From contig JBECKW010000059.1 of assembly GCA_040235505.1 (NCBI GenBank), forward strand, positions 51,956 to 115,955: a stretch of 64,000 bases of DNA, in the 5' to 3' direction. Below are positions 35,761 to 44,616 of this stretch, one piece after another. Positions within the stretch are counted from its first letter, which is position 1. Each line of letters starts with the position of its first letter. Below the pieces are notes generated by a model. The model was not told where the DNA came from. It searched no databases and worked only from the letters and a program-made list of their open reading frames with translations. Origin of the DNA: JBECKW01 sp040235505 (lineage in GTDB: Bacteria; Desulfobacterota; Desulfobacteria; Desulfobacterales; JAFDDL01). Made by a program: the position numbers and the translations under genes.

Positions 35761-38049
35761 ATGATCAGCAAGGAAGTGAGTGCTACCCTTGGGTTTGCCG
35801 TTCGGGAGGCAAAACGCAGGCGACATGAATATGTATCCGTGGAACATGTTCTGTTCGCCATCCTCCATGATAGCGAAGGAACTGAAATCATACATAATTG
35901 TGGTGGAGACCCCGAGGAATTGAAACAGGAACTCGAGACCTTCTTCACGGAAAAACTCGAAACCATTCCGGAAGGAAGCGAATATGTACTCCAGCAAACC
36001 GTGGGGTTTCAACGGGTTATCCAGCGTGCCGTCAATCATGTCCGATCAGCTGAAAAGAGCATCGTCGCCGTCAGTGACGTGTTGGCGTCCATATTTCTCG
36101 AGAAGGATTCACATGCCGCTTTTTTTCTGACGGAACAGGGCGTTTCGCGTGTTGACGTGCTGACTTATATCTCACATCAGCTGCCACGGCCGAATGAAAA
36201 TGAGATTCCCGGAGAGAATGAAAGACAAGAAAGGGAAGAGCGGAAAAAAAAGGCTGATCCCCTTGCCCTCTATACGATTGAACTTGTTCAACGTGCCAGT
36301 GACGGAAAACTCGATCCGCTGATCGGCAGAAAAATTGAACTCGAACGAACCATTCAGGTATTGTGCCGAAGACGCAAAAACAATCCCGTGTTCGTGGGGG
36401 ATCCCGGCGTGGGGAAAACCGCCATGGCCGAAGGTCTCGCCATTCGCATCTTTGAAAATAGTATTCCGGATTTATTACAGGGAATGCGCATCTACTCCCT
36501 TGATATGGGAGCGTTGCTGGCAGGTACAAAATTCCGCGGTGATTTCGAACAGCGTCTGAAGGGAGTGATCAGCGCACTGAAGAAAAAGAAGGACGCGATT
36601 CTGTTCATTGACGAAATCCATACCATCGTGGGCGCCGGCGCCACCAGCAGCGGCTCAATGGATGCATCGAATATCCTGAAGCCTGCGCTGTCAACCGGGG
36701 ACATCCGCTGCATCGGATCCACCACCTATGAAGAATATAAAAACCATTTTGAAAAAGATCGTGCCCTGTCAAGACGCTTTGAAAAGATTGAAATACGCGA
36801 ACCGAGCCAGCAGGAATCGGTTCTGATTCTGAAAGGACTGCGTTCCGTTTACGAGTCCCATCATGGAATCACCTACACGGATTCGGCCCTGAAAGCGGCG
36901 GTGGAACTATCGGCCAAACATCTTAATGATCGATACCTGCCGGACAAAGCCATCGACGTCATTGACGAGGCCGGAGCTTTCGTGCGTCTCAATGGTGCCG
37001 GCCGGCGGAAGAAAATTCATCCTGCCGATATCGAAAAAATTGTCGCCAAGATGGCCAGGATCCCCATGAGGAGTGTTTCCAGTTCGGACAGATCCAAGCT
37101 TCAGACACTATCCGAAAGACTGGGACAGGTCGTCTTCGGTCAGGAAGATGCGATTCGTGGACTGGTAACGGCCATCAAACGGTCGCGTGCAGGACTCGGA
37201 TCTCCCGGACGACCGGTGGGTTCCTTTCTTTTTACCGGGCCCACGGGTGTCGGAAAGACCGAGGTGGCGCGTCAGCTTGCGCTCTGCATGGGGGTGGAGT
37301 TTATCCGCTTTGACATGAGCGAATATATGGAAAAACATGCGGTGGCCAGACTTATCGGGGCGCCGCCGGGATATATCGGATTCGAGCAGGGAGGACTTCT
37401 TACGGATGGAATCCGAAAACATCCCTACTGCGTGCTCTTGCTGGATGAAATCGAAAAAGCCCACCCGGACATGTTCAATATTTTATTGCAGGTGATGGAC
37501 CATGCAACTTTAACGGACAACAATGGGAAAAAGGCTGATTTCCGAAACGTTATCCTGATCATGACTTCAAACGCCGGTGCCCGTGAGATGAGTACCCAGA
37601 GCATCGGTTTCGGGGAAAAAAGCTCTGATGCCCCCGCCAAGGGGAAGAAGGCCGTAGAACAGACCTTCAGTCCTGAATTCCGCAACCGTCTGGATGCCAT
37701 TATTTCTTTCAACGCCCTTTCCCTGGAGATCATGAAGCTGATTGTGGATAAATTCATTGGCGAGCTGAATGGTCAACTGGCAAACCGAAAGGTGACTTTG
37801 AATCTATCGAATACCGCAAGAGAATGGCTGGCCAGAAACGGGCATGATCCCATATATGGTGCCAGACCGCTTACGCGGCTTATTCAAACCGATATCAAGG
37901 ACCACATCTCGGATCAAATCCTGTTCGGGAAGTTGGAAAAAGGAGGCGCTATCTCGGTTGAACTGGAAAATGGAAAGCTGACTTTTTCCTTTACGCTCGA
38001 TGACATTGAACAGATAGAGGAACTTGCGGAGGCTCCCCCCGCGATTTAG
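35761..38049 (+). CDS. clpA: Clp protease ATP-binding subunit ClpA
   Basis: 762 residues. An N-terminal ClpS-binding repeat domain (1-150), AAA module 1 with GDPGVGKT and LFIDEIHTIVGAG, AAA module 2 with GPTGVGKTEVARQLA and VLLLDEIEKAHPD, and the C-terminal NRLDAIISFN and GARPLTRLIQ. There is no middle ClpB-type coiled coil, so it is ClpA. It unfolds substrates for ClpP. Confidence 0.97.
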   Translation: MISKEVSATLGFAVREAKRRRHEYVSVEHVLFAILHDSEGTEIIHNCGGDPEELKQELETFFTEKLETIPEGSEYVLQQTVGFQRVIQRAVNHVRSAEKSIVAVSDVLASIFLEKDSHAAFFLTEQGVSRVDVLTYISHQLPRPNENEIPGENERQEREERKKKADPLALYTIELVQRASDGKLDPLIGRKIELERTIQVLCRRRKNNPVFVGDPGVGKTAMAEGLAIRIFENSIPDLLQGMRIYSLDMGALLAGTKFRGDFEQRLKGVISALKKKKDAILFIDEIHTIVGAGATSSGSMDASNILKPALSTGDIRCIGSTTYEEYKNHFEKDRALSRRFEKIEIREPSQQESVLILKGLRSVYESHHGITYTDSALKAAVELSAKHLNDRYLPDKAIDVIDEAGAFVRLNGAGRRKKIHPADIEKIVAKMARIPMRSVSSSDRSKLQTLSERLGQVVFGQEDAIRGLVTAIKRSRAGLGSPGRPVGSFLFTGPTGVGKTEVARQLALCMGVEFIRFDMSEYMEKHAVARLIGAPPGYIGFEQGGLLTDGIRKHPYCVLLLDEIEKAHPDMFNILLQVMDHATLTDNNGKKADFRNVILIMTSNAGAREMSTQSIGFGEKSSDAPAKGKKAVEQTFSPEFRNRLDAIISFNALSLEIMKLIVDKFIGELNGQLANRKVTLNLSNTAREWLARNGHDPIYGARPLTRLIQTDIKDHISDQILFGKLEKGGAISVELENGKLTFSFTLDDIEQIEELAEAPPAI

Positions 38050-38069
38050 CGGTCGATGGCCATTTATTC

Positions 38070-38753
38070 ATGACGACTTTTCTTCTCTCGGAAGAACTTT
38101 TTTTCCCGCCCCCCGGTCTTGCCAATCCTGACGGTCTCCTGGCCATTGGGGGAGATCTGAGTGAAGAGCGTCTGATCATGGCCTATCAAATGGGAATTTT
38201 CCCATGGTACTCCGAAGGAGATCCGGTCCTATGGTGGTCGCCGGACCCGAGACTCATCCTTCTGCCCGAAGAATTTCATGTATCAAGGAGCCTGAAGAAG
38301 GTAATTGCACAAAAGCAATTCCAAATTACCTTCGACACCGCTTTTCAGAATGTGGTGACCGGATGCAGCGGTCGGCGGCCAAAATCCCGCGGCACATGGA
38401 TTGTCCCTGAAATGGCGGCTGCCTACCAGCGGTTGCACGAATCGGGAATCGCGCATTCTGTAGAGGCATGGCAGGGGGAAACGCTGGTAGGGGGATTATA
38501 TGGTGTGAGTCTCGGTGGAAGCTTTTTTGGCGAATCCATGTTCTCGCATGTCCCAAACGCCTCCAAAGTGGCTATGTGGGCGCTGGTTTCCCATGTCAAA
38601 AAGAAAGGATTTGACCTGGTGGATTGTCAGGTAACCAGCGAGCATCTTCTGAGATTGGGTGCAAAAGAGCTGCCCCGAAAGACTTTTCTTGCCATGCTGA
38701 AAAGAGCGATGCAAAAACCTACCTTGACCGGAAAATGGAAGCCTGAGATTTAA
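38070..38753 (+). CDS. aat: Leucyl/phenylalanyl-tRNA--protein transferase
   Basis: 227 residues. FPPPGLANPDGLLAIGGDLS, GIFPWYSEGDPVLWWSPDPR and SLGGSFFGESMFSHVPNASKVAMWAL are the family signature. It adds Leu or Phe to proteins with basic N-termini, creating the degrons that ClpS reads, so the three genes form a full pathway. It converges on the DUF3108 gene with 11 bases between stops. Confidence 0.97.
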   Translation: MTTFLLSEELFFPPPGLANPDGLLAIGGDLSEERLIMAYQMGIFPWYSEGDPVLWWSPDPRLILLPEEFHVSRSLKKVIAQKQFQITFDTAFQNVVTGCSGRRPKSRGTWIVPEMAAAYQRLHESGIAHSVEAWQGETLVGGLYGVSLGGSFFGESMFSHVPNASKVAMWALVSHVKKKGFDLVDCQVTSEHLLRLGAKELPRKTFLAMLKRAMQKPTLTGKWKPEI

Positions 38754-38764
38754 GAGAGAAAAAA

Positions 38765-39526
38765 TCACTGCTCCGGAAGAACCGCCTCCGTCAACTCTCC
38801 CATGAACCTGCCGACGGCAACCTTGCTTTGAATTTTCACGGGGATATGGCGCCGGTCTGCAGTTATCCAGATTTGAATATTCGAGTCTTTGCTTTTTTCA
38901 AAAACACCGCCGACATCCTTGAGATCCGGTTCGATCAGTAAGGTATCATAGGTGCCGGCGGGGACTGTTATGGTTTGCCTTTTGATAATGTTGCCAATGC
39001 CGATGACGCATTTTTTTCCGTCGGAAACAGGGCGTTCAATACTCGAAATGCCTTCCAGATCCGAGAACCGGACATAATAGAAAATCCCTAATGGATCGAA
39101 TGCTCCCGGCAAGAGTTCGACCGGAGGTTTTTTTTTGCCGTCTTTCTCATAAACGACCTGTTTGCTTTTCCAGTCGAAAGTTGCGGTAATATTCCGTTTG
39201 GTGTTGCCCTCCCGTTGCTTTTTTTTATAAAGCAAGCTGTGGGTCATCCCGGAATCCGCATACGAATCGATACGATCCCTGACTTTGTAAAACAGATCGA
39301 GGAAGGAGTTGGACTTTGCCGTCATAACAAAGTGAAAGACCGTCTCTCCATCTATTTCCGCCATGGGCTCCACTTTCAGTTCCGCTTCTCCGGCAGGAAT
39401 GAATTCCCAACGCAACTGGAACTTCAACTTTTCGCCGGGCTTGAATGGCGCATCGGATGCGCAGACCGCTGCGGTCGGGGAGAGGAACAAGATGATAAAA
39501 AGAGCTGTAAAAAACTTATGAAACAT
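38765..39526 (-). CDS. DUF3108 periplasmic protein
   Basis: 253 residues with a signal peptide (MFHKFFTALFIILFLSPTAA, cleavage near VCAS). The DUF3108 pattern is seen in PFKPGEKLKFQLRWEFIPAGEAELKV, DRIDSYADSGMTHSLLYKK and WITADRRHIPVKIQSKVAVGRF. It is probably a beta-rich envelope protein; the role is unknown. It is the last gene of a minus-strand run that starts with guaA. Confidence 0.82.
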   Translation of the reverse strand: MFHKFFTALFIILFLSPTAAVCASDAPFKPGEKLKFQLRWEFIPAGEAELKVEPMAEIDGETVFHFVMTAKSNSFLDLFYKVRDRIDSYADSGMTHSLLYKKKQREGNTKRNITATFDWKSKQVVYEKDGKKKPPVELLPGAFDPLGIFYYVRFSDLEGISSIERPVSDGKKCVIGIGNIIKRQTITVPAGTYDTLLIEPDLKDVGGVFEKSKDSNIQIWITADRRHIPVKIQSKVAVGRFMGELTEAVLPEQ

Positions 39527-39561
39527 GAGTTTTAAACCTGGTCACGGTTATGGGGATCCCT

Positions 39562-39858
39562 TTACACCTGGGCGCCTTCCATGGGGGCCGCACCCAGAGG
39601 CGTCGTCGCTTCGCCGTTGATTTTATCCCCGTCCACCGTGGCGCTGTAGGTTACGTCAAAGGAGCCCATCGGCGTTTTGGTTTCCGCCTGCCACTTAAGT
39701 TGATTGCCGTTGATGCGGCCGCCGCTGAAATTCGATGCGCCGAAGGGGGTTTGCATGCTGCCGCTGAAGGAGTTTCCGGATGACCGGATGGTCAAATCGC
39801 CCTCCAGGGAACCCATGGGGGTTTTGACCGTTACGTGATAGGTACCGTCAAAAGGCAT
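39562..39858 (-). CDS. Small beta-repeat protein, 98 residues, unknown
   Basis: Strong ribosome site (AGAGGAGGCGAT). Glycine- and threonine-rich strands around a repeated TPMG/TPFG/TPLG motif: KTPMGSLEGDLTI, QTPFGASNFSGG, KTPMGSFDVTYSAT and TTPLGAAPMEG. Spacing of about 24-28 residues suggests four beta-hairpin units. There is no signal peptide, no cysteine and no known enzyme motif. Lies between the coiled-coil and DUF3108 genes, probably in one operon with guaA. Confidence 0.72.
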   Translation of the reverse strand: MPFDGTYHVTVKTPMGSLEGDLTIRSSGNSFSGSMQTPFGASNFSGGRINGNQLKWQAETKTPMGSFDVTYSATVDGDKINGEATTPLGAAPMEGAQV

Positions 39859-39912
39859 ATCGCCTCCTCTTTGCAGGTTTCCGACATATGGAGTGTCGGC
39901 TCAAGGTGCGGG

Positions 39913-40833
39913 TTATTGGGCAATATCCCGTTCGATAAGGCCTCCCGGTCCAGGGGCGGACGGGGAGGGGGGAGCGGATGCCTTTTCGCTCGAAGCACCG
40001 CTTGAAACGGGTGCGGCTGACTGCTTTCCAGTCGGACTCGATATTCCCGCCTTTACTTCAAGTGCACCGATTCTGCCTTCCATCTGCCTGATTGACTGTA
40101 GCATGCCGCCGGTCTGTTTGTCATTCTGTGCCCGGTTTGCCTTCAACACATTCTCCACGTGATCGATCTCCGTTAAGAGATCTTTTTTAGACGCTTTGTC
40201 CGTCTGTATGGCATCCAATACAGCCTTTAATGCGTTTAATTTTTCCGAGACCTGTGCGGATGAAGCCTCCATTTCAGTGAGAGTAACTTTCAGCTTTGCA
40301 GACATGACCGCAGTGTCGGCGGTGTTTTTCTTGACGGATTCGGTCAGTGCGGCAACTTCATTTTCGACATTATTGACAGAAGCGGAAAGTTCTTTTTTAT
40401 CTGCCTTGGTCGACTTGAGGCTTGAAACGGATTTGCCGACTTTTTCAAGTTCGCTTTTGACGGAAGTCAAGGATTCCGTCAGCTTGTTCTGACCTTCGGT
40501 AAGGTTTTTAAGAGAGACTTCCAGGTCCGAGAACTTGTTGGAAAGATTTGTAAATTTCGATTGAAGATCTTCTGAAAGATGCTGCGTTTCCATGGACCCG
40601 GAACTGTGTACCGACATCAGCCTGTTTCGAATATCGAAATAACCGGCAATCATGGCGCCCACCAGAATGACGATGAGCACATAGGGGATCCATGTGATAT
40701 TCCGATCCGGCTGCTGCCCCCTGTTCATAATTATGGCTTCAGAGGTCTTTGGAGTTGGTTTCCTGACATCGTCCTGTTCGAGCAAACCGTCATCCAGACT
40801 GATTTTAAATTCCTGATCCGGTTTATCGTTCAT
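39913..40833 (-). CDS. Membrane-anchored coiled-coil protein, unknown
   Basis: 306 residues. The cytoplasmic acidic N-terminus (1-47) is followed by one membrane helix (about 48-65) and a long heptad-repeat coiled coil (about 85-245). It ends in a Pro/Ser/Ala-rich tail. The layout is that of a bitopic envelope spacer or scaffold. The start lies 4 bases after the guaA stop, so it is probably co-transcribed with guaA. No function is assignable. Confidence 0.75.
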   Translation of the reverse strand: MNDKPDQEFKISLDDGLLEQDDVRKPTPKTSEAIIMNRGQQPDRNITWIPYVLIVILVGAMIAGYFDIRNRLMSVHSSGSMETQHLSEDLQSKFTNLSNKFSDLEVSLKNLTEGQNKLTESLTSVKSELEKVGKSVSSLKSTKADKKELSASVNNVENEVAALTESVKKNTADTAVMSAKLKVTLTEMEASSAQVSEKLNALKAVLDAIQTDKASKKDLLTEIDHVENVLKANRAQNDKQTGGMLQSIRQMEGRIGALEVKAGISSPTGKQSAAPVSSGASSEKASAPPSPSAPGPGGLIERDIAQ

Positions 40834-40837
40834 TTAT

Positions 40838-42367
40838 TTATTCCCATTCGATAGTGCTTGGTGGTTTGGAGCTAATATCATATACTACCCGATTGACACC
40901 TGTCACTTCATTAATGATGCGGTTGGATATTTTCCCCAGAAGTGCATGGGGGAGTTTCGCCCAATCGGCGGTCATGGCATCCTTGCTGGTTACCGCCCTA
41001 ATTGCGATGATGTTTTCATAGGTGCGTTTATCCCCCATGACGCCGACGCTTTTGAGCGGAAGCAGCACGGCAAAGGACTGCCAAAGCTTCTTATAGTAGC
41101 CGTTTGCCTTTATTTCGCCGATGAGAATGTCATCCACCTCTCTGAGGATATTCAGCCGTTTTGCGGTGATATCGCCCAAAATGCGTATGGCCAGACCCGG
41201 TCCCGGAAACGGTTGACGCCATACCAATTCATCCGGAATCCCAAGTGCTTTTCCGAGTTTTCGGACCTCGTCCTTAAAAAGATATTTGAGCGGCTCGACC
41301 AATTTAAGCTTCATTTTTTTGGGAAGCCCCCCCACATTATGGTGGGATTTAATCACTGAGGACGGACCGCCGAAAGCGGAGCGGGATTCGATGATGTCCG
41401 GGTACAGGGTTCCCTGGGCTAAAAATTCCGCCCCTTTTATTTTTTTTGCCTCCGCTTCAAACACGTCCATGAAAATACGGCCAATAAGTTTGCGTTTTTT
41501 TTCTGGATCCGTAACTCCAGACAAAGCGGACAGGAATTGTTTCCCGGCGTTGACAAAGCGGATATTGATGTGAAGATTCTCCGTAAGCACTTTTTTAAGC
41601 TTGAGAGCTTCGTCTTTGCGAAGGAGTCCGTTATCGACGAAAATACAGGTCAGACGATTTCCGATGGCCTGATGGATCAGGACTGCGGTGACTGTGGAAT
41701 CCACGCCGCCACTGAGTCCCAGAATAACTTTTTTATCTCCGACCTGTTCGCCGACTTGCGTCACGGCGTCCCTGGAGAAGGACGCCATGGTCCAGGAACG
41801 CTTGCATCCGCAGACTTCCTTGAGAAAATTACCCAGCATTTTTTTTCCGAACTGGGTATGTCCCACCTCCGGGTGAAATTGAAGCCCGTACAGCTTTTTC
41901 CTTGAATTCACGGTGGCTGCCACCGGTGTGTTTTGAGTGGAGGCTGTGATGACAAAGCCATCAGGAAGGGCCTTGATGGAATCCCCGTGGCTCATCCAGG
42001 AAGTGGATGTTTTCGGAATCCCCTCGAAAATACTGGATTTTTTTTCAAGTTTCAGCTCTGCAAAACCGTATTCGCGCTGTTTCGACCGTTTTACATCCCC
42101 ACCGAGTGCGTTGACCATAAACTGCATGCCGTAGCAGATCCCCAGAACGGGGATTCCGAGATCGAAAATGCCCGGATCGACCTTGGGACTTCCCGTTTCA
42201 TAAATGCTCGCGGGGCCGCCGGAGAGGATGATACCTTCCGGTTTAAGGCCGCGAATTGTTTCAATGGAGATGGTCGGGGGTTCAATTTGACAATACACAC
42301 GATGCTCTCTCACGCGACGTGCAATCAACTGGTTATACTGTGAGCCGAAATCAATGATTAAAATCAT
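40838..42367 (-). CDS. guaA: GMP synthase (glutamine-hydrolysing)
   Basis: 509 residues. The glutaminase half has the nucleophile Cys in VLGICYGMQFM and the His/Glu in GLQFHPEVGHT. The synthetase half has the PP-loop GLSGGVDSTV and the dimer tail RAVTSKDAMTADWAKLP. It turns XMP into GMP. First gene of a minus-strand operon. Confidence 0.98.
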   Translation of the reverse strand: MILIIDFGSQYNQLIARRVREHRVYCQIEPPTISIETIRGLKPEGIILSGGPASIYETGSPKVDPGIFDLGIPVLGICYGMQFMVNALGGDVKRSKQREYGFAELKLEKKSSIFEGIPKTSTSWMSHGDSIKALPDGFVITASTQNTPVAATVNSRKKLYGLQFHPEVGHTQFGKKMLGNFLKEVCGCKRSWTMASFSRDAVTQVGEQVGDKKVILGLSGGVDSTVTAVLIHQAIGNRLTCIFVDNGLLRKDEALKLKKVLTENLHINIRFVNAGKQFLSALSGVTDPEKKRKLIGRIFMDVFEAEAKKIKGAEFLAQGTLYPDIIESRSAFGGPSSVIKSHHNVGGLPKKMKLKLVEPLKYLFKDEVRKLGKALGIPDELVWRQPFPGPGLAIRILGDITAKRLNILREVDDILIGEIKANGYYKKLWQSFAVLLPLKSVGVMGDKRTYENIIAIRAVTSKDAMTADWAKLPHALLGKISNRIINEVTGVNRVVYDISSKPPSTIEWE

Positions 42368-42518
42368 GAGGATTCCTCATTTATGTATATTCTGTGATAA
42401 TGGACTGTCTTTAATTGCTTTAAGAGTGTGAATATGTTAAAGACAACAGAAAAAGTCAACCGTATTTTAATGTTGTATGAACCTGTGATTTGTTTTGTGA
42501 ACGGGGCGGTCTGAAGGC

Positions 42519-43304
42519 GTGCTGATTCAAATATATGAGGTCCAGGATCGCGATGAGGCGGAAGCCCTCATTGAAATGGGAGTCGATCACATCGGATCCG
42601 TATTGTTGTCCTCGGATATATTCAGAAAAGATGCGCTTTGGGAAACCCTGAGATATGTTTCTGATTGCGGCGGGACGAGCAGCATGATACCGCTTTTTCT
42701 TGACGTTGAGCAGATTTCCCGTTCCCTCGACCATTTCCGTCCCGGTATCGTTCATTTCTGCGAGTCGCTGGAAGAAAGTGAAGGTGCCGAGGGGTGCATT
42801 GCGGCGTTTGAAAGGCAGTCTCTTATCCGTGAACGATTCCCGGAGATTCGCATTATGCGATCCGTCCCCATCGGACCGGCAGGCAATTCCGGACACGTGC
42901 CGACGTTTAAGATAGCAAAGATGTTTGAACCTATCTCTGATTTTTTTCTTACGGATACGCTTGTGGTTTCCGACTCGGAGAACACCGGGAATTCCCAGCC
43001 AGTCAAAGGATTTGTCGGAATTACCGGTAAAACCTGCGATTGGGGGATGGCGGCTGAACTGGTTCAGGAAAGCGGCATCCCGGTGATACTTGCCGGCGGC
43101 ATTTCACCGGACAATGTCCGGGAGGGCCTCGAACAGGTGAAGCCTGCCGGCGTCGACAGTTGCACACTTACCAATGCCGTGGATGAAAATGGCCGTCCGG
43201 TTCGGTTTCGAAAAGATTTTAAAAAAGTAAAACGCTTGGTGGACTCTGTCCGCCATGTTGAAAACCATATCGGAAACCAGATTGAAAACCAGATAAAAAA
43301 TTAG
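42519..43304 (+). CDS. TrpF-like TIM-barrel protein lacking the catalytic Cys
   Basis: 261 residues, GTG start. The barrel matches phosphoribosylanthranilate isomerase in VDHIGSVLLSS, LAGGISPDNVREGLEQVKPAGVDSCT and VRFRKDFKKVKRLV. But the first strand, KICGIT in true TrpF, reads IQIYEVQ: the general-base cysteine is absent. The catalytic Asp of strand 5 is not where expected either (FFLTDTLVV). The phosphate-binding end is kept. It is probably a paralogue with another substrate. A 13-residue Asn/Gln-rich tail ends the protein. It precedes efp by 30 bases. No other trp gene is near. Confidence 0.75.
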   Translation: MLIQIYEVQDRDEAEALIEMGVDHIGSVLLSSDIFRKDALWETLRYVSDCGGTSSMIPLFLDVEQISRSLDHFRPGIVHFCESLEESEGAEGCIAAFERQSLIRERFPEIRIMRSVPIGPAGNSGHVPTFKIAKMFEPISDFFLTDTLVVSDSENTGNSQPVKGFVGITGKTCDWGMAAELVQESGIPVILAGGISPDNVREGLEQVKPAGVDSCTLTNAVDENGRPVRFRKDFKKVKRLVDSVRHVENHIGNQIENQIKN

Positions 43305-43334
43305 AATATCGATGAAATAGAGGAGCAATAAATT

Positions 43335-43898
43335 ATGTATGAAAGTGGAGACCTGCGAAAGGGGCTGAAAATCGAGATCGACGGATACCCCCATGTGATT
43401 GTTCAATTTGAATTTTCGAAGCCCGGCAAGGGACAGGCCTTATACAAATGCAGACTGAAAAACATGATCACTGGATCCCAGTTTGACAGAACCTATCGGT
43501 CCGACGAAAAATTCAAGGAGGCAAACCTTGAAGAACATGATATGGAATATTTGTACTATGATGGTGAAAATTACTGTTTTATGAATACCAGCAATTATGA
43601 ACAGGAATTTCTCACCCCGGATCAGGTCGGGGATGCCATCCATTTTCTTAAGGAAAATACGGTGTGCAAAGCGCTTTTTTTCGATAAAAAAGCCATAGGG
43701 CTTACGCTGCCGAACTTCGTGGAACTCAGAATCGATCACGCGGAACCTTGGGCCAAGGGTGATACCGCGTCCGGAAGCACCAAACCGGTGACCCTGGAAA
43801 CCGGATATATCCTTCAGGTGCCTCCCTTTATCAATGAAGGGGAAAAAGTACGAATTGATACGCGAACAGGCGACTATGTTGAACGTGTGAAAGGATGA
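43335..43898 (+). CDS. efp: Translation elongation factor P
   Basis: 187 residues. KOW-like domain 1 with the modifiable lysine in FSKPGKGQALYKCRLKN, then two OB domains (DMEYLYYDGENYCFMNTSNYEQ; TLETGYILQVPPFINEGEKVRIDTRTGDYVERV). It relieves ribosome stalling at proline runs. AGGAGCAATAAATT precedes the ATG. No epmA/epmB modification genes lie here. Confidence 0.97.
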   Translation: MYESGDLRKGLKIEIDGYPHVIVQFEFSKPGKGQALYKCRLKNMITGSQFDRTYRSDEKFKEANLEEHDMEYLYYDGENYCFMNTSNYEQEFLTPDQVGDAIHFLKENTVCKALFFDKKAIGLTLPNFVELRIDHAEPWAKGDTASGSTKPVTLETGYILQVPPFINEGEKVRIDTRTGDYVERVKG

Positions 43899-43902
43899 CC
43901 AC

Positions 43903-44589
43903 ATGAAAGGTGATCGATACGGCTTTGGTGAATACTGCCGCAAGGCAGGTTCGATCACCTTTATCATCTGGCGCACAGCCGTCCTGATCGGAATTTTGGG
44001 TTTATTCTGCGTTTCCGGGTGCGCAGGATCCAAAAAAACGAACTTCTTCGTCCTTTTTCCACTGAGTGCTCCGTCAGCAACGTCCGGTTCATGGAATTCA
44101 AATACATCAGTGGGTGTCGGTCCGGTAACCATTCCGGAATATCTGAATCGCCCACAGATTGTGACCCGGCCTGGAAAGAATGAAGTCTCCCTTGCAGAAT
44201 TCAATCGTTGGGCCGAATCGCTTGAAGTTTCCATTCCAAGGGTGATCGCAGAGAATCTTTCCACGCTTCTTGACACGGATCGGGTGTATACATTTCCATG
44301 GCGCGGCAGCCCCCCTGAATATCAGATACGGATCGAAATTCTACAGTTCGATGGGAACACTTCGGGAAACATTGAACTGCTGGCCAGATTGACCCTATTG
44401 AAAGACGGCACTGCAACACGAATCAACAGGCATAAATTCTACATTAAGAAACCGATTGCCGGACAGGGGTATGAAGGGATGGTATCCGCCATGAGTCTGG
44501 TCCTGTCTGACATGAGCCGATATATTGCCGGCGAGATGATGTCAGACCCATCGGACAACGGCAGTTTAGGCACAAAAAAGACCCCATAA
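43903..44589 (+). CDS. PqiC-family (DUF330) outer-membrane lipoprotein
   Basis: 228 residues with membrane helix/signal and lipobox region LFCVSGCAGSKK. The DUF330/PqiC domain is seen in VGVGPVTIPEYLNRPQIVTR, LAEFNRWAESLEVSIPRVIAENL and YQIRIEILQFDG. PqiC works with MCE-type proteins in lipid traffic between membranes. No pqiA or pqiB homologue is in this window, so it is an orphan in this neighbourhood. It lies 4 bases after efp. Confidence 0.8.
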   Translation: MKGDRYGFGEYCRKAGSITFIIWRTAVLIGILGLFCVSGCAGSKKTNFFVLFPLSAPSATSGSWNSNTSVGVGPVTIPEYLNRPQIVTRPGKNEVSLAEFNRWAESLEVSIPRVIAENLSTLLDTDRVYTFPWRGSPPEYQIRIEILQFDGNTSGNIELLARLTLLKDGTATRINRHKFYIKKPIAGQGYEGMVSAMSLVLSDMSRYIAGEMMSDPSDNGSLGTKKTP

Positions 44590-44616
44590 GTATTTCACAA
44601 TGAATATGGATCTTTC

